A DNA stretch of 64,000 nucleotides, from positions 5,518,001-5,582,000 of the forward strand of contig CAVNZM010000014.1 in assembly GCA_963693365.1 (NCBI GenBank). Reading direction: 5' to 3'. The first letter of the stretch is position 1. Each line of letters begins with the position of its first letter. Positions 43,585 through 55,800 of the stretch are shown piece after piece. Source of the DNA: Amoebidium appalachense. Its lineage: Eukaryota; Ichthyosporea. The notes below the pieces were generated by a model that saw nothing but the letters and a program-made list of their open reading frames with translations, was not told the DNA's origin and ran no database searches. The position numbers and the translations under genes are program-made.

Positions 43585-44987
43585 TGCACCACAAGCAACG
43601 GGCAAATTGTGCTGTTGAACTGAGTGAAACGCACGAATCATCTTTGGGACGTCGGGCATGAAATGCTCCCAGCAGCTACACGCCTCGTATTCTCCCAAGC
43701 GGCTTAACCACTTCTTTGTGGCAGTGTTCACCGCAAACGATACGTTTGGCCCGCACTGAAACCCATAGTGCAGTGCAAGCGGTGTTGTTTGAATAAGGTC
43801 TCCTGGGCCCTGAACAACAACCTCAGGGGCTAGTCCCTGTGATATGAGAAACGAAACAGAGAGGGGAAGAAAACACTTGTGCTGCAAAGGATTCTCGCAT
43901 GCCAATCCAGGGATGCCTTGGCGGGCAAGTTCGAGGATGCGTGGGTATTGCCATGGTGGATGCACGAACCAAACTTTGTAACCACAAACGAGAATGCTTG
44001 CTGCTGGGAGACCCGCATCTTCTACGTGACCAGCGAAACGTGTTATGCCGACTACCGACACCTGAGCGTAAGCAAGCGCCAGATTGAGCCCTTCCATCTC
44101 TTCTTCATAGTGTTGCACACCCAAGGGGGTGTGGTTACAGAAGTATGTGAGGTCGGGATAAAGACTGTCTGTGATGTGTGCACCATCGACGTGAGAATCT
44201 GACAGATACATGCCCCCCTCAGCTACGATGAGCCTGCTCGTAAAGCTCAACTAGGTCACTTGGTTCCATCTTTGACAACCAAAAACTGTCGTCCTCGTGC
44301 CCGTCACACTTAGTGATTGAGCACCTAGCTTTGGTGCGCCTGAGTTCGGCCCACGTTTCAGATACAGGCACGACAGTGTGCTTGACGACTGTTTTTGAAA
44401 CGTCATCTTGCAACAAAAACTTTCTTGCTTCGCGAAAAGGAATGGGTGACGTAAACGAACGTGACACTGCAACACCTTCCCCTTTTGCCTCCGCTGCGTG
44501 TAGCGCGGCAAGAGCCACTAACACTCTACGTGAAGCCATAATGTTTCGCAAGTGGACTGTCACAAACTGGTTAACATGAACTCAGAATGAGATGATGTTG
44601 AAATACAGTAGATGTGTGCTGTATGGCAACAACGGTAAACTGAACAGGAAAAGCTTTCACACTGCTACTTATATGGGCACCCAAGTACGTCACAAACACT
44701 AACAGTAAGCACCCCTCACCTTTTTTGCGCGGCCGGTAGGATGCAGGTGTCGTGTCAATGCCCTGCATGATGCGCTGGGCATTCTGCTCAGCCTTGCTGC
44801 GTACCTTCACCTGTGGCTTCGGTGCCTTCAGGCCAGTACCCCCAGTACCCTTACCGGGCACAACCACTTTACTGCCCCCTTTGCTGCCGGCGTTGCTACT
44901 GCCCTGACTGGCCTTTCGGGGGCTTTTGCGGCTACCGTTGTTTGTGGTTGACTTGCTCGAAGCCTTACTGCCCACGCCCTTGGTCAT
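34328..44987 (-). CDS. Unrecognised seven-exon gene (656 aa), charged and Ser-rich termini
   Basis: Exons in transcript order: 44987-44720, 43193-42980, 37564-37336, 36848-36519, 36099-35857, 35349-35176, 34840-34328. All borders are GT-AG, phases agree, and the total is 1971 nt. The N-terminal ~90 residues are basic, Ser/Lys/Gly-rich (SSKSTTNNGSRKSPRKAS) and look nuclear or DNA-binding. Exon 2 adds an acidic Ser/Glu stretch ending RMTYYRVIHSER. The core (about residues 145-485) looks globular, with FPFSNEGQSNIPVCNAFLE and RTTWEGYMAVHQTNGLPCG. The C-terminal ~150 residues are highly charged, rich in Glu/Asp runs and KKR patches. I recognise no family. It is divergent from the Plavaka-like transposase and shares its intron style. 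Its intron 2 hosts a retrotransposon and intron 1 a JmjC ORF. It may be a transposon's second protein (compare TnpA in CACTA elements) or a host gene; the sequence does not decide. Confidence 0.65.
35350..35856. other. Intron 5 of the 656-aa gene
   Basis: (GT)n at about 35352-35407, G-runs at 35463-35480, 35640-35661 and 35833-35850 (all C on the coding strand). The last lies immediately after the 5' splice site on the minus strand. No other feature. Confidence 0.7.
36100..36518. other. Intron 4 of the 656-aa gene
   Basis: GT-rich block at 36186-36270 and a G-run of about 38 nt at 36274-36311 (C on the coding strand), then unique sequence. Confidence 0.7.
36849..37335. other. Intron 3 of the 656-aa gene
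   Basis: Unique AT-rich sequence without homopolymers. A segment around 37035-37135 is repeated at about 37140-37245 (AAGGATCTATTGGAGGGA motif). Confidence 0.7.
37675..37762 (-). repeat. B2 terminal repeat
   Basis: 88 bp, identical by eye to B1 at 38231-38318; marks the left edge of the retrotransposon. Confidence 0.85.
37903..38230 (-). repeat. A2 repeat
   Basis: 328 bp, one visible difference from A1 (A against T near 38046/42246). Abuts B1 directly, reproducing the A-B joint expected of the circular form. Confidence 0.85.
38231..38318 (-). repeat. B1 repeat
   Basis: 88-bp internal copy of B next to A2. Confidence 0.85.
38347..39184 (-). pseudogene. Retrotransposon tyrosine recombinase, frameshifted
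   Basis: Phage-integrase-type recombinase in pieces. N-terminal core-binding region in one frame (39184 to about 38890: FLAWCAQRGVQASSLTGYNS). GLLRSGNYL, carrying the first catalytic Arg, in a second frame. The C-terminal half (38805-38347) contains HSLRIGGATAVAEAG, then LGRWSSDCFLIYTR with the Trp and nucleophilic Tyr typical of DIRS-order enzymes. At least two frameshifts separate these. The role would be integration of the circular cDNA. Confidence 0.8.
39418..41235 (-). pseudogene. Retrotransposon reverse transcriptase/RNase H, frameshifted
   Basis: Three frames in succession. An N-terminal extension (41235 to about 40760: YPDQSFAAQLLHDVEFGVDI). RT proper (about 40800-39930) with SPIGAVTKKGNPPKYRRIHH, LPFGLKSSPAIWE and the catalytic HYVDDWIIV. 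Then, after a shift at about 39925, RNase H (TDAAGSVGLGGHW, YLPGPLNHLADAIS) ending at 39418. G-runs inside the element (41098-41114, and 39399-39418 beside the stop) suggest that some shifts could be homopolymer-length errors. Confidence 0.85.
41472..42160 (-). pseudogene. Gag-like protein, N-terminally shortened
   Basis: The frame enters from the A1 repeat without an ATG; the first Met in the unique part is in YMAAKHHLGL. It has a CCHC zinc knuckle CQRCGFPDHPSAAC (C-x2-C-x4-H-x4-C), normal for nucleic-acid-binding Gag. Most of the usual N-terminal Gag region is missing, as if deleted between A1 and this point. A Pro-rich tail follows. Confidence 0.65.
42103..42430 (-). repeat. A1 terminal repeat
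   Basis: 328 bp, right edge of the element. Presumably carries the promoter and leader; its inner end runs into the gag-like frame. Confidence 0.85.
42481..42571 (+). repeat. (GT)n, T-run and G-run in intron 2
   Basis: GT repeat, T-rich stretch, then a G-run of about 24 nt, between the retrotransposon and exon 2 of the 656-aa gene. Reads as C then A then (CA)n on the coding strand. Confidence 0.9.
43519..43583 (+). repeat. Uninterrupted run of 65 G
   Basis: On the minus strand this is a C65 run at the end of the JmjC frame, giving an artefactual polyproline extension. It lies in intron 1 of the 656-aa gene. Confidence 0.85.
43590..44539 (-). pseudogene. JmjC-domain (KDM4/JARID-like) dioxygenase ORF nested in an intron
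   Basis: Two overlapping frames. An ATG at 44539 opens 106 residues ending at a stop at 44219. The second frame runs from 44252 through the JmjC core to the C65 tract. In the core, TRFAGHVEDAGLPAAS matches the family's F-x-x-HxED motif with Fe(II) ligands His and Glu. GYKVWFVHPP supplies the 2-oxoglutarate-contacting Lys/Trp region. GDLIQTTPLALHYGF gives the distal His, followed by NTATKKWL like KDM4's NFATRRWI. Known members demethylate histone lysines. A frameshift between 44219 and 44252 breaks the join; alternatively the second frame starts at its own ATG (44215 region). No introns. It is on the same strand as, and inside intron 1 of, the 656-aa gene, so it could be an insertion or transposon cargo. 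Confidence 0.75.
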
Positions 44988-45952
44988 CTTCCCCACTTCA
45001 AAAACTACGGTGCTTCTACAGGCCTCTTGAAAGGGCAACGTGAGCGTATTCGATGGCAATCAGAGCGTGCATGAAATGGATGGATGCATTCCAATCTGTA
45101 AAAATGTTTCATTGGTCCTCGCCAACCAATGATCGCGACTATCACGCATAATTCCGCCCGCCATTTTCATTTCGTGATATATCGCCAATGAATATGGTTC
45201 GTTTTAGAGGCCTTTGGGTGTGTGACATGACACAATATGTAATAATATTAACATAGAAAGTAAAAAGGTTTCGGGTAAATAAAAAACAATATTATTAGTA
45301 TTAAAATCATGTAAATAATGTGACCACATGTTAAATGGTGTATTGCGAAGCACATGTACCGCACACAACGCCCGCGCGAACATGTGATGCCCAACCAATC
45401 CGTTTCGCGCGTTGAGGCGACCCAAAAATATAACTGAAATATTATATAGGCGTAGTTGCAAAGGAGTAATAGTAGAAAACGTGTGCGCAACTGTAAAATT
45501 AAAATTATTATACTCAATTATGGAAATACTGATGTAAACACTACTGTTATATCACTATGCATGAAAATAGGCACACCACTGTACAATGGTTGCATCGGCC
45601 AATGAAACCGCGCCCACATGGCGTACCTCTATATGTGATAATTGGTCAAACAATGAACTTCAGCAGGAGATAATGTTATATTGAAAAAAAAATTATACCT
45701 AACTATAAAAATTCTTTCATTTATTAAATAATAAATATTGGTACATACCTCATGATAGCCAATACTCCATGCATAGTCCACTGTTACCATGGCCATGGCG
45801 TGGGTGCGACGGCGCGAAAACAATGATTTTGAGCCAATCGGCACAGGCAATGATCTGTTTGCGACATCACCAGTTGCCAGCGTCCACCCGACGTGTCGAC
45901 GAGGGGTTACTAACTGCTTGCACAGGACACATGTGCACCCACGCAGTGGAAA
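44988..45952. promoter_or_regulatory. Divergent intergenic region between the 656-aa gene and the Plavaka-like transposase
   Basis: 965 bp between start codons of head-to-head genes, so it should contain both promoters. It is AT-rich in the middle (45180-45760), free of the microsatellites found elsewhere, and has several CCAATCA/TGATTGG-like words (for example about 45100-45130, 45390, 45597). No clear TATA box assigned. Confidence 0.5.
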
Positions 45953-46663
45953 ATGAGGGTTATCTGTCCGGGATGCGCCATGCTGTTCGCGAACCGCGGG
46001 GCAATGGAATCCCACCGCTCGTTTTCTCACCAAGTTTCTGCGGAGACCATGCTCTTGGAACGTGCAACTGACCAGCGGCGTACACGCAGCACAGCACGGG
46101 CGCAGCAGAATGATGACATGCAGCGTGATGGCCCCGCTAGCGGTATGGAAGAGGGTGAGGATGACGCCGAAGCCGACGACCTGCCGGGCGGTGATAGCGG
46201 GGAGGACACAGCGGAAAATTCAGATAGTGGTGACGAGGACGCAACACCACCAGAATGTACACACCACCTGGAGTTTTTAAGGGACGGCAATGCATACAGG
46301 GAAATGAGGGACAAGGTGCGGGCACACCAGGCACACCAGGTGGCGTTCGAGGATGACATCGACTCGCCTCTGTCTACATTAAACGTCCCCGATGGGCAGA
46401 AGGCGTATATAAAAGGCGTCAGTGAGTTCATCACGTGCCTGAAGGAGGATCCAAACTACCCTTTTGCAAACAAAGCTGAGGTTTGTGGTCTTATTACCTT
46501 CCGATTCGTACACTTCACAAATCCACCTTCCTCTCGAGGCATGCTTCGTGCACTTTACGGTAGGATTGTGACGTCCGTTGTACAGACATTGATTAGGAAT
46601 CGTATGTGCGCTCGGTCCTTTCTCGATGCTCGACAGATTAGTACAAATATGTATGAGCCAATA

Positions 46664-46849
<186 letters not shown>

Positions 46850-46850
46850 G

Positions 46851-46935
46851 GCTGTCGGTCGGTCCTGTACTACTACAGTGTTGATGATTATACTGTTGAA
46901 AATATAATAAATGCACACACCAATAGACTGCCCAT
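46851..46935 (+). repeat. Copy of the intron-3 3' end inside intron 1
   Basis: From CTGTCGGTC through ACTACAGTGTTGATGATTAT to CACACACCAATAGACTGCC, this matches 49187-49263. There the same stretch is the end of intron 3 and the first bases of exon 4. Both follow a (GT)n block. The copy retains an AG (46929-46930), so it resembles a decoy acceptor. Confidence 0.8.
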
Positions 46936-47866
46936 AAACTTTGTGGTAAATTTCTCGTGCCAGAAGCTGTTCTATGGGTAGTTATTGAAAAAACCAATAA
47001 TGTGCAAGTAACATATGTACATATACTATGCTACAAGGGGGGTTCTATTCGAGCTACAACCTTGTGTTTTTTTCGTGTGACCCTCGTACTCCAGGGGCAC
47101 ATTCACCATCCCCCCCATATATTTTTTGGTAAATTTCTCGTGCTAGAGGCTGTTCTGTGGGTAGTTATTGAAAAACCAATAATGTGTAAGTAACACATGG
47201 ACATATACTATGCTACGGGGGGGTTCTATTCGAGCTACAACGTTGTGTTTTTTTCGTGTGACCCTCATACTCCAGGGGCAAATTTACCATCCCCCCCAAA
47301 AACTTTGTGGTAAATTTCTCGTGCTAGAGGCTGTTCTGTGAGTAGTTATTGAAAAACCAATAATGTCTAGATCTAGGTAACATATGTACACATACTATGC
47401 TACAAGGGGGGTTCTATACGAGCTACAACGTTGTGTTTTTTTCGTGTGACCCTCGTGCTCCAGGGGCACATTCACCATCCCCCCCACAAACTTTGTGGTA
47501 AATTTCTCGTGCTAGAGGCTGTTCTGTGGGTAGTTATTGAAAAAACCAAGAATGTGTAAGTAACATATGTACATGTACTATGCTACAAGGGGGGTTCTAT
47601 ACGAGCTACAACGTTGTGTTTTTTTCGTGTGACCCTCGTACTCCAAGGGCACATTCAACATCCCCCCCACAAACTTTGTGGTAAATTTCTCGTGCTAGAG
47701 GCTGTTCTGTGGGTAGTTATTGAAAAAACCAAGAATGCGTAAGTAACACATGTACATATACTATGCTACAAGGGGGGTTCTATTCGAGCTACAACGTTGT
47801 GTTTTTTTCGTGTGACCCTCGTACTCCAGGGGCACATTCACCATTCCCCCCACAAACTTTGTCGAA
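46936..47866 (+). repeat. Tandem array, about five copies of a ~186-bp unit
   Basis: Units begin at GGTAAATTTCTCGTGC (46944, 47129, 47310, 47497, 47680). They contain AGTTATTGAAAAA, ACATATACTATGCTACAAGG, CGAGCTACAACGTTGTG and CACATTCACCATCCCCCC. The array ends in a partial copy before the C-rich 3' end of intron 1. No coding. Confidence 0.9.
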
Positions 47867-47872
47867 TAACCG

Positions 47873-47911
47873 ACCCCCCCCCCCCCCCTCCCCCCCCCCT
47901 CCCCCCCCCTA

Positions 47912-47943
<32 letters not shown>
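47873..47943 (+). repeat. C-rich block before exon 2
   Basis: Seventy nt of C with a few T and A, ending 18 nt before the 3' splice site at 47961. It probably serves as part of the polypyrimidine tract. Similar blocks lie at 48269-48321, 48394-48431 and 48575-48639 in intron 2. Confidence 0.85.
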
Positions 47944-47945
<2 letters not shown>

Positions 47946-48573
47946 AACCACCACCATCCAGGCTGAATTGGCCCACTACATCCACGACTTCCACGTGTCC
48001 AACGGTGCTGCAAACTGTCTGTTGGGCATCTTGCAGGACGAATTCTTGGATGCGTCCATGTCACTTCCCAAGAAGGTGGACAAGGTCCTTGCCAAGGCTG
48101 ACCTAATTCCTGGTCTGGTATGTACTACAACTACATTGCTCAGTTGATGTTGTACAATGAAGTGCATGCTGCTGCACATCACTATAAAATCAAAGTATGA
48201 TGTATTATGCATGTGCTTCTGTCACGTAACCCCCGGCATTCAATGTGTTATAATGTTGCCACATGTGCCCCCCCCCCCCCCCCCCCCTCAACCCCCCCGC
48301 CCCCCCCCCCCCCCCCCCCCCCATCCTCCTCACTCACACACATTGTGATAGTCTTATTACGTTACCGTATTTCCAGCCTCTTTGATAATATTAGCCCCCC
48401 CCCCCCCCCCCCCCCCTCCCCCCCCCCCTCCTCTCCAGGGTCTCTCGTTTACCATACCACAGAGCCCACCACACTGTTAAACTTTCGTATTCCGAACCCT
48501 ACGGGGTACGGTTCTGCATCATATACATGCATTGCTGTTGATATCAAATGCAAGCTCTCTGTCGTCTTACTTA

Positions 48574-48605
<32 letters not shown>

Positions 48606-49115
48606 CCCCCCCATCCCCCCCCCCCCCTCCCCTCCCCCCCACCACCACCACCACCATACTTGAACACACACACATACAGCCTTTCTCCCGAATGGAGGTG
48701 GACCTGTCTCTACCTGGAGTTAACAAAACGGAAATCATGTGGCGACCCCTGGACGACTGTCTGCAACGTATTCTGCTGCATCCGTCTCTGCAGGGGAAAG
48801 GTGCAATCTCGTACAAGGTTGAGTTCCCCACGGATGCAGAAGGAAAACGTGTGTATACAAGTGTCATGGACGGCGACTGGATCATGAGAGAGGCCCTTAA
48901 GGTAACTGCAGACGGGGCCTGCGCGCCCGTTATTGTGTACTCTGACCAGACGCAACTCACCCAGTTTGCCGGGAAGAAGGCCTACCCTATCTATGTCAGC
49001 TTGGGCAACATCAAAGGCGATATAAGGTCGAAAGACTGGGCCAGGTACGTTATTGAATGTGTGTAGAGTGTGTCTTTGTGTGCATGTGTGCATGTGTGTG
49101 TGTGTGTGCGTGTGC

Positions 49116-49183
<68 letters not shown>

Positions 49184-49814
49184 GTGCTGTCGGTCCTGTA
49201 CTACTACAGTGTTGATGATTATACCGTTGAAAATATAATAAATGCACACACCAACAGACTGCCAGTGGCGTACATCCCCGAGATAGAGTTCAGCGGCTCG
49301 GTATCCCAGTTGGCACAGACAAAGGCACGACTTGCCCTGTTCCACCATGCACTGGACACGGTACTTGGCCAGCCCCTCAGGGACATGAATGCGGAAGGAC
49401 GGTGGTTTTTCTGTGGTAGCGACCAGCTGTGGCGGAAGTTCTACCCACGCGTGGCCTACTACATAACCGACTGGCCTGAAGGGCGCAAGGTCATATGTAC
49501 AAGGTAATCTGTCATACAAGCATGTTTAGTTAAATGACAGCGGTGTGCCTGAAAAAAACAGACAATTACTGGCACAAACATGGTCGTCATGGCATGTTTG
49601 TACATCGACAAGGATATACATCCCATAAGTGAACGTGCGTTAGACGTCGTGATTACCGACATATGCACGGTGTTTGGAGTCCAAGAGTGGTCTTATGTAC
49701 ATGCCATAGACGTCGTATACATCATGTGTGTGCAATAAGCAAGACATAATGACGAGGCCCACAAGGTGTCGATTGAAACACAAATAGAGGGGGGGGGGGG
49801 GGGGGGGGGGGGGG

Positions 49815-52800
49815 GCACCCGACCGTTAATAGGTGTGTGGGGAAAGATGGGGGGACAACACCATTTTGCACAAAGCAGGGCCATGCCCTGGGGCATCCTT
49901 TGCACCCGTTCCCGTTGGTTTTGGACACACCGGGCCTGTGATATAACAAGAATTACGTGAAAAAGGGTGCTTTTGCGCTACACATGTATGCACCAAAACC
50001 ACTGGGTATGGGTGTGAAGGAGGTGTGGGACAAGGATAAAATGCACGTTTATGGTTGTAGGGGATGTGTGGGGTGCCGAATATTGGGGCAGGAACACTCA
50101 CACACAACGGGGTAAGCCTGTTCAGATAGCCGAAATTGTCGATTTTTGCGTATAAATGACTATACAAGGGGGAAAGGGGGTCCACCCGACCGTTAATAGA
50201 TGTGTGGGGATTCATGGGGGGACAACACCATTTTGCACAGAGCAGGGCCATGCCCTGGGGCATCCTTTGCACCCGTTCCCGTTGGTTTTGGACAAACCGG
50301 GCACGAGATATACCAATATTTACGAGAAAAAAGGAATGTTTGCGAGGATCATGTCAGTACCAAAACACTGGGTATGGGTGTGAAGGGGGTATGGGGCAAG
50401 CATAAAATGCACGTTATAGGTTGTGGGGGAGGTGGGGGGTGCCGAATATTGGGGCAGGAACACTCACACACAACGGGGTAAGCCTGTTTAGATAGCCGAA
50501 ATTGTCGATTTTTGCGTAAAATATATATAGTGGGGGCAAGGGGGGGTCCACCCAACCGTTAATAGGTGTGTGGGGAAAGATGGGGGGACAACACCATTTT
50601 GCACAAAGCAGGGCCATGCCCTGGGGCATCCTTTGCACCCGTTCCCGTTGGTTTTGGACACACCGGGCCTGTGATATAACAAGAATTACGTGAAAAAGGG
50701 TGCTTTTGCGCTACACATGTATGCACCAAAACCACTGGGTATGGGTGTGAAGGAGGTGTGGGACAAGGATAAAATGCACGTTTAGGGTTGTAGGGGATGT
50801 GTGGGGTGCCGAATATTGGGGCAGGAACACTCACACACAACGGGGTAAGCCTGTTTAGATAGCCGAAATTGTCGATTTTTGCGTAAAATATAAATAGTGG
50901 GGGCAAGGGGGGTCCACCCGACCGTTAATAGGTGTGTGGGGAAAGATGGGGGGACAACACCATTTTGCACAAAGCAGGGCCATGCCCTGGGGCATCCTTT
51001 GCACCCGTTCCCGTTGGTTTTGGACACACCGGGCCTGTGATATAACAAGAATTACGTGAAAAAGGGTGCTTTTGCGCTACACATGTATGCACCAAAACCA
51101 CTGGGTATGGGTGTGAAGGAGGTGTGGGACAAGGATAAAATGCACGTTTAGGGTTGTAGGGGATGTGTGGGGTGCCGAATATTGGGGCAGGAACACTCAC
51201 ACACAACGGGTAAGCCTGTTTAGATAGCCGAAATTGTCGATTTTTGCGTAAAATATATATAGTGGGGGCAAGGGGGGTCCACCCGACCGTTAATAGGGTG
51301 TGGGGAAAGATGGGGGGACAACACCATTTTGCACAAAGCAGGGCCATGCCCTGGGGCATCCTTTGCACCCGTTCCCGTTGGTTTTGGACACACCGGGCCT
51401 GTGATATAACAAGAATTACGTGAAAAAGGGTGCTTTTGCGCTACACATGTATGCACCAAAACCACTGGGTATGGGTGTGAAGGAGGTGTGGGACAAGGAT
51501 AAAATGCACGTTTAGGGTTGTAGGGGATGTGTGGGGTGCCGAATATTGGGGCAGGAACACTCACACACAACGGGGTAAGCCTGTTTAGATAGCCGAAATT
51601 GTCGATTTTTGCGTAAAATATAAATAGTGGGGGCAAGGGGGGTCCACCCGACCGTTAATAGGTGTGTGGGGAAAGATGGGGGGACAACACCATTTTGCAC
51701 AAAGCAGGGCCATGCCCTGGGGCATCCTTTGCACCCGTTCCCGTTGGTTTTGGACACACCGGGCCTGTGATATAACAAGAATTACGTGAAAAAGGGTGCT
51801 TTTGCGCTACACATGTATGCACCAAAACCACTGGGTATGGGTGTGAAGGAGGTGTGGGACAAGGATAAAATGCACGTTTATGGTTGTAGGGGATGTGTGG
51901 GGTGCCGAATATTGGGGCAGGAACACTCACACACAACGGGGTAAGCCTGTTCAGATAGCCGAAATTGTCGATTTTTGCGTATAAATGACTATACAAGGGG
52001 GAAAGGGGGTCCACCCGACCGTTAATAGATGTGTGGGGATTCATGGGGGGACAACACCATTTTGCACAGAGCAGGGCCATGCCCTGGGGCATCCTTTGCA
52101 CCCGTTCCCGTTGGTTTTGGACAAACCGGGCACGAGATATACCAATATTTACGAGAAAAAAGGAATGTTTGCGAGGATCATGTCAGTACCAAAACACTGG
52201 GTATGGGTGTGAAGGGGGTATGGGGCAAGCATAAAATGCACGTTATAGGTTGTGGGGGAGGTGGGGGGTGCCGAATATTGGGGCAGGAACACTCACACAC
52301 AACGGGGTAAGCCTGTTTAGATAGCCGAAATTGTCGATTTTTGCGTAAAATATATATAGTGGGGGCAAGGGGGGTCCACCCAACCGTTAATAGGTGTGTG
52401 GGGAAAGATGGGGGGACAACACCATTTTGCACAAAGCAGGGCCATGCCCTGGGGCATCCTTTGCACCCGTTCCCGTTGGTTTTGGACACACCGGGCCTGT
52501 GATATAACAAGAATTACGTGAAAAAGGGTGCTTTTGCGCTACACATGTATGCACCAAAACCACTGGGTATGGGTGTGAAGGAGGTGTGGGACAAGGATAA
52601 AATGCACGTTTAGGGTTGTAGGGGATGTGTGGGGTGCCGAATATTGGGGCAGGAACACTCACACACAACGGGGTAAGCCTGTTTAGATAGCCGAAATTGT
52701 CGATTTTTGCGTAAAATATAAATAGTGGGGGCAAGGGGGGGTCCACCCGACCGTTAATAGGTGTGTGGGGAAAGATGGGGGGACAACACCATTTTGCACA

Positions 52801-55800
52801 AAGCAGGGCCATGCCCTGGGGCATCCTTTGCACCCGTTCCCGTTGGTTTTGGACACACCGGGCCTGTGATATAACAAGAATTACGTGAAAAAGGGTGCTT
52901 TTGCGCTACACATGTATGCACCAAAACCACTGGGTATGGGTGTGAAGGAGGTGTGGGACAAGGATAAAATGCACGTTTAGGGTTGTAGGGGATGTGTGGG
53001 GTGCCGAATATTGGGGCAGGAACACTCACACACAACGGGTAAGCCTGTTTAGATAGCCGAAATTGTCGATTTTTGCGTAAAATATATATAGTGGGGGCAA
53101 GGGGGGGTCCACCCGACCGTTAATAGGGTGTGGGGAAAGATGGGGGGACAACACCATTTTGCACAAAGCAGGGCCATGCCCTGGGGCATCCTTTGCACCC
53201 GTTCCCGTTGGTTTTGGACACACCGGGCCTGTGATATAACAAGAATTACGTGAAAAAGGGTGCTTTTGCGCTACACATGTATGCACCAAAACCACTGGGT
53301 ATGGGTGTGAAGGAGGTGTGGGACAAGGATAAAATGCACGTTTAGGGTTGTAGGGGATGTGTGGGGTGCCGAATATTGGGGCAGGAACACTCACACACAA
53401 CGGGGTAAGCCTGTTTAGATAGCCGAAATTGTCGATTTTTGCGTAAAATATAAATAGTGGGGGCAAGGGGGGTCCACCCGACCGTTAATAGGTGTGTGGG
53501 GAAAGATGGGGGGACAACACCATTTTGCACAAAGCAGGGCCATGCCCTGGGGCATCCTTTGCACCCGTTCCCGTTGGTTTTGGACACACCGGGCCTGTGA
53601 TATAACAAGAATTACGTGAAAAAGGGTGCTTTTGCGCTACACATGTATGCACCAAAACCACTGGGTATGGGTGTGAAGGAGGTGTGGGACAAGGATAAAA
53701 TGCACGTTTAGGGTTGTAGGGGATGTGTGGGGTGCCGAATATTGGGGCAGGAACACTCACACACAACGGGTAAGCCTGTTTAGATAGCCGAAATTGTCGA
53801 TTTTTGCGTAAAATATATATAGTGGGGGCAAGGGGGGTCCACCCGACCGTTAATAGGGTGTGGGGAAAGATGGGGGGACAACACCATTTTGCACAAAGCA
53901 GGGCCATGCCCTGGGGCATCCTTTGCACCCGTTCCCGTTGGTTTTGGACACACCGGGCCTGTGATATAACAAGAATTACGTGAAAAAGGGTGCTTTTGCG
54001 CTACACATGTATGCACCAAAACCACTGGGTATGGGTGTGAAGGAGGTGTGGGACAAGGATAAAATGCACGTTTAGGGTTGTAGGGGATGTGTGGGGTGCC
54101 GAATATTGGGGCAGGAACACTCACACACAACGGGGTAAGCCTGTTTAGATAGCCGAAATTGTCGATTTTTGCGTAAAATATAAATAGTGGGGGCAAGGGG
54201 GGTCCACCCGACCGTTAATAGGTGTGTGGGGAAAGATGGGGGGACAACACCATTTTGCACAAAGCAGGGCCATGCCCTGGGGCATCCTTTGCACCCGTTC
54301 CCGTTGGTTTTGGACACACCGGGCCTGTGATATAACAAGAATTACGTGAAATAGGGTGCTTTTGCGCTACACATGTATGCACCAAAACCACTGGGTATGG
54401 GTGTGAAGGAGGTGTGGGACAAGGATAAAATGCACGTTTAGGGTTGTAGGGGATGTGTGGGGTGCCGAATATTGGGGCAGGAACACTCACACACAACGGG
54501 GTAAGCCTGTTTAGATAGCCGAAATTGTCGATTTTTGCGTAAAATATATATAGTGGGGGCAAGGGGGGTCCACCCGACCCTTAATAGGTGTGTGGGGAAA
54601 GATGGGGGGACAACACCATTTTGCACAAAGCAGGGCCATGCCCTGGGGCATCCTTTGCACCCGTTCCCGTTGGTTTTGGACACACCGGGCCTGTGATATA
54701 ACAAGAATTACGTGAAAAAGGGTGCTTTTGCGTTACACATGTATGCACCAAAACCACTGGGTATGGGTGTGAAGGAGGTGTGGGACAAGGATAAAATGCA
54801 CGTTTAGGGTTGTAGGGGATGTGTGGGGTGCCGAATATTGGGGCAGGAACACTCACACACAACGGGGTAAGCCTGTTTAGATAGCCGAAATTGTCGATTT
54901 TTGCGTAAAATATATATAGTGGGGGCAAGGGGGGTCCACCCGACCGTTAATAGGTGTGTGGGGAAAGATGGGGGGACAACACCATTTTGCAAAAAGCAGG
55001 GCCATGCCCTGGGGCATCCTTTGCACCCGTTCCCGTTGGTTTTGGACACACCGGGCCTGTGATATAACAAGAATTACGTGAAAAAGGGTGCTTTTGCGCT
55101 ACACATGTATGCACCAAAACCACTGGGTATGGGTGTGAAGGAGGTGTGGGACAAGGATAAAATGCACGTTTAGGGTTGTAGGGGATGTGTGGGGTGCCGA
55201 ATATTGGGGCAGGAACACTCACACACAACGGGGTAAGCCTGTTTAGATAGCCGAAATTGTCGATTTTTGCGTAAAATATATATAGTGGGGGCAAGGGGGG
55301 TCCACCCGACCGTTAATAGGTGTGTGGGGAAAGATGGGGGGACAACACCACTTTGCACAAAGCAGGGCCATGCCCTGGGGCATCTTTTGCACCCGTTCCC
55401 GTTGGTTTTGGACAAACCGGGCCTGTGATATAACAAGAATTACGTGAAAAAGGGTGCTTTTGCGCTAAACATGTATGCACCAAAACCACTGGGTATGGGT
55501 GTGAAGGAGGTGTGGGACAAGGATAAAATGCACGTTTAGGGTTGTAGGGGATGTGTGGGGTGCCGAATATTGGGGCAGGAACACTCACACACAACGGGGT
55601 AAGCCTGTTTAGATAGCCGAAATTGTCGATTTTTGCGTATAAATGACTATACAAGGGGGAAAGGGGGTCCACCCGACCGTTAATAGATGTGTGCGGATTC
55701 ATTGGGGGACAACACCATTTTGCACAAAGCAGGGCCATGCCCTGGGGCATCTTTTGCACCCGTTCCCGTTGGTTTTGGACAAACCGGGCACGAGATATAC

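Noticed and set aside
48420-48560. Extra transposase exon at about 48437-48560
   Set aside because: In the phase set by exon 2 it hits a stop, whereas exon 2 joins exon 3 at 48680 directly and restores family-like sequence.
49826-55759. Repeated minus-strand frames of 88-148 codons in the 365-bp array
   Set aside because: The unit length is not a multiple of three, so frames shift every unit, and the gene on the other strand explains the region as an intron.
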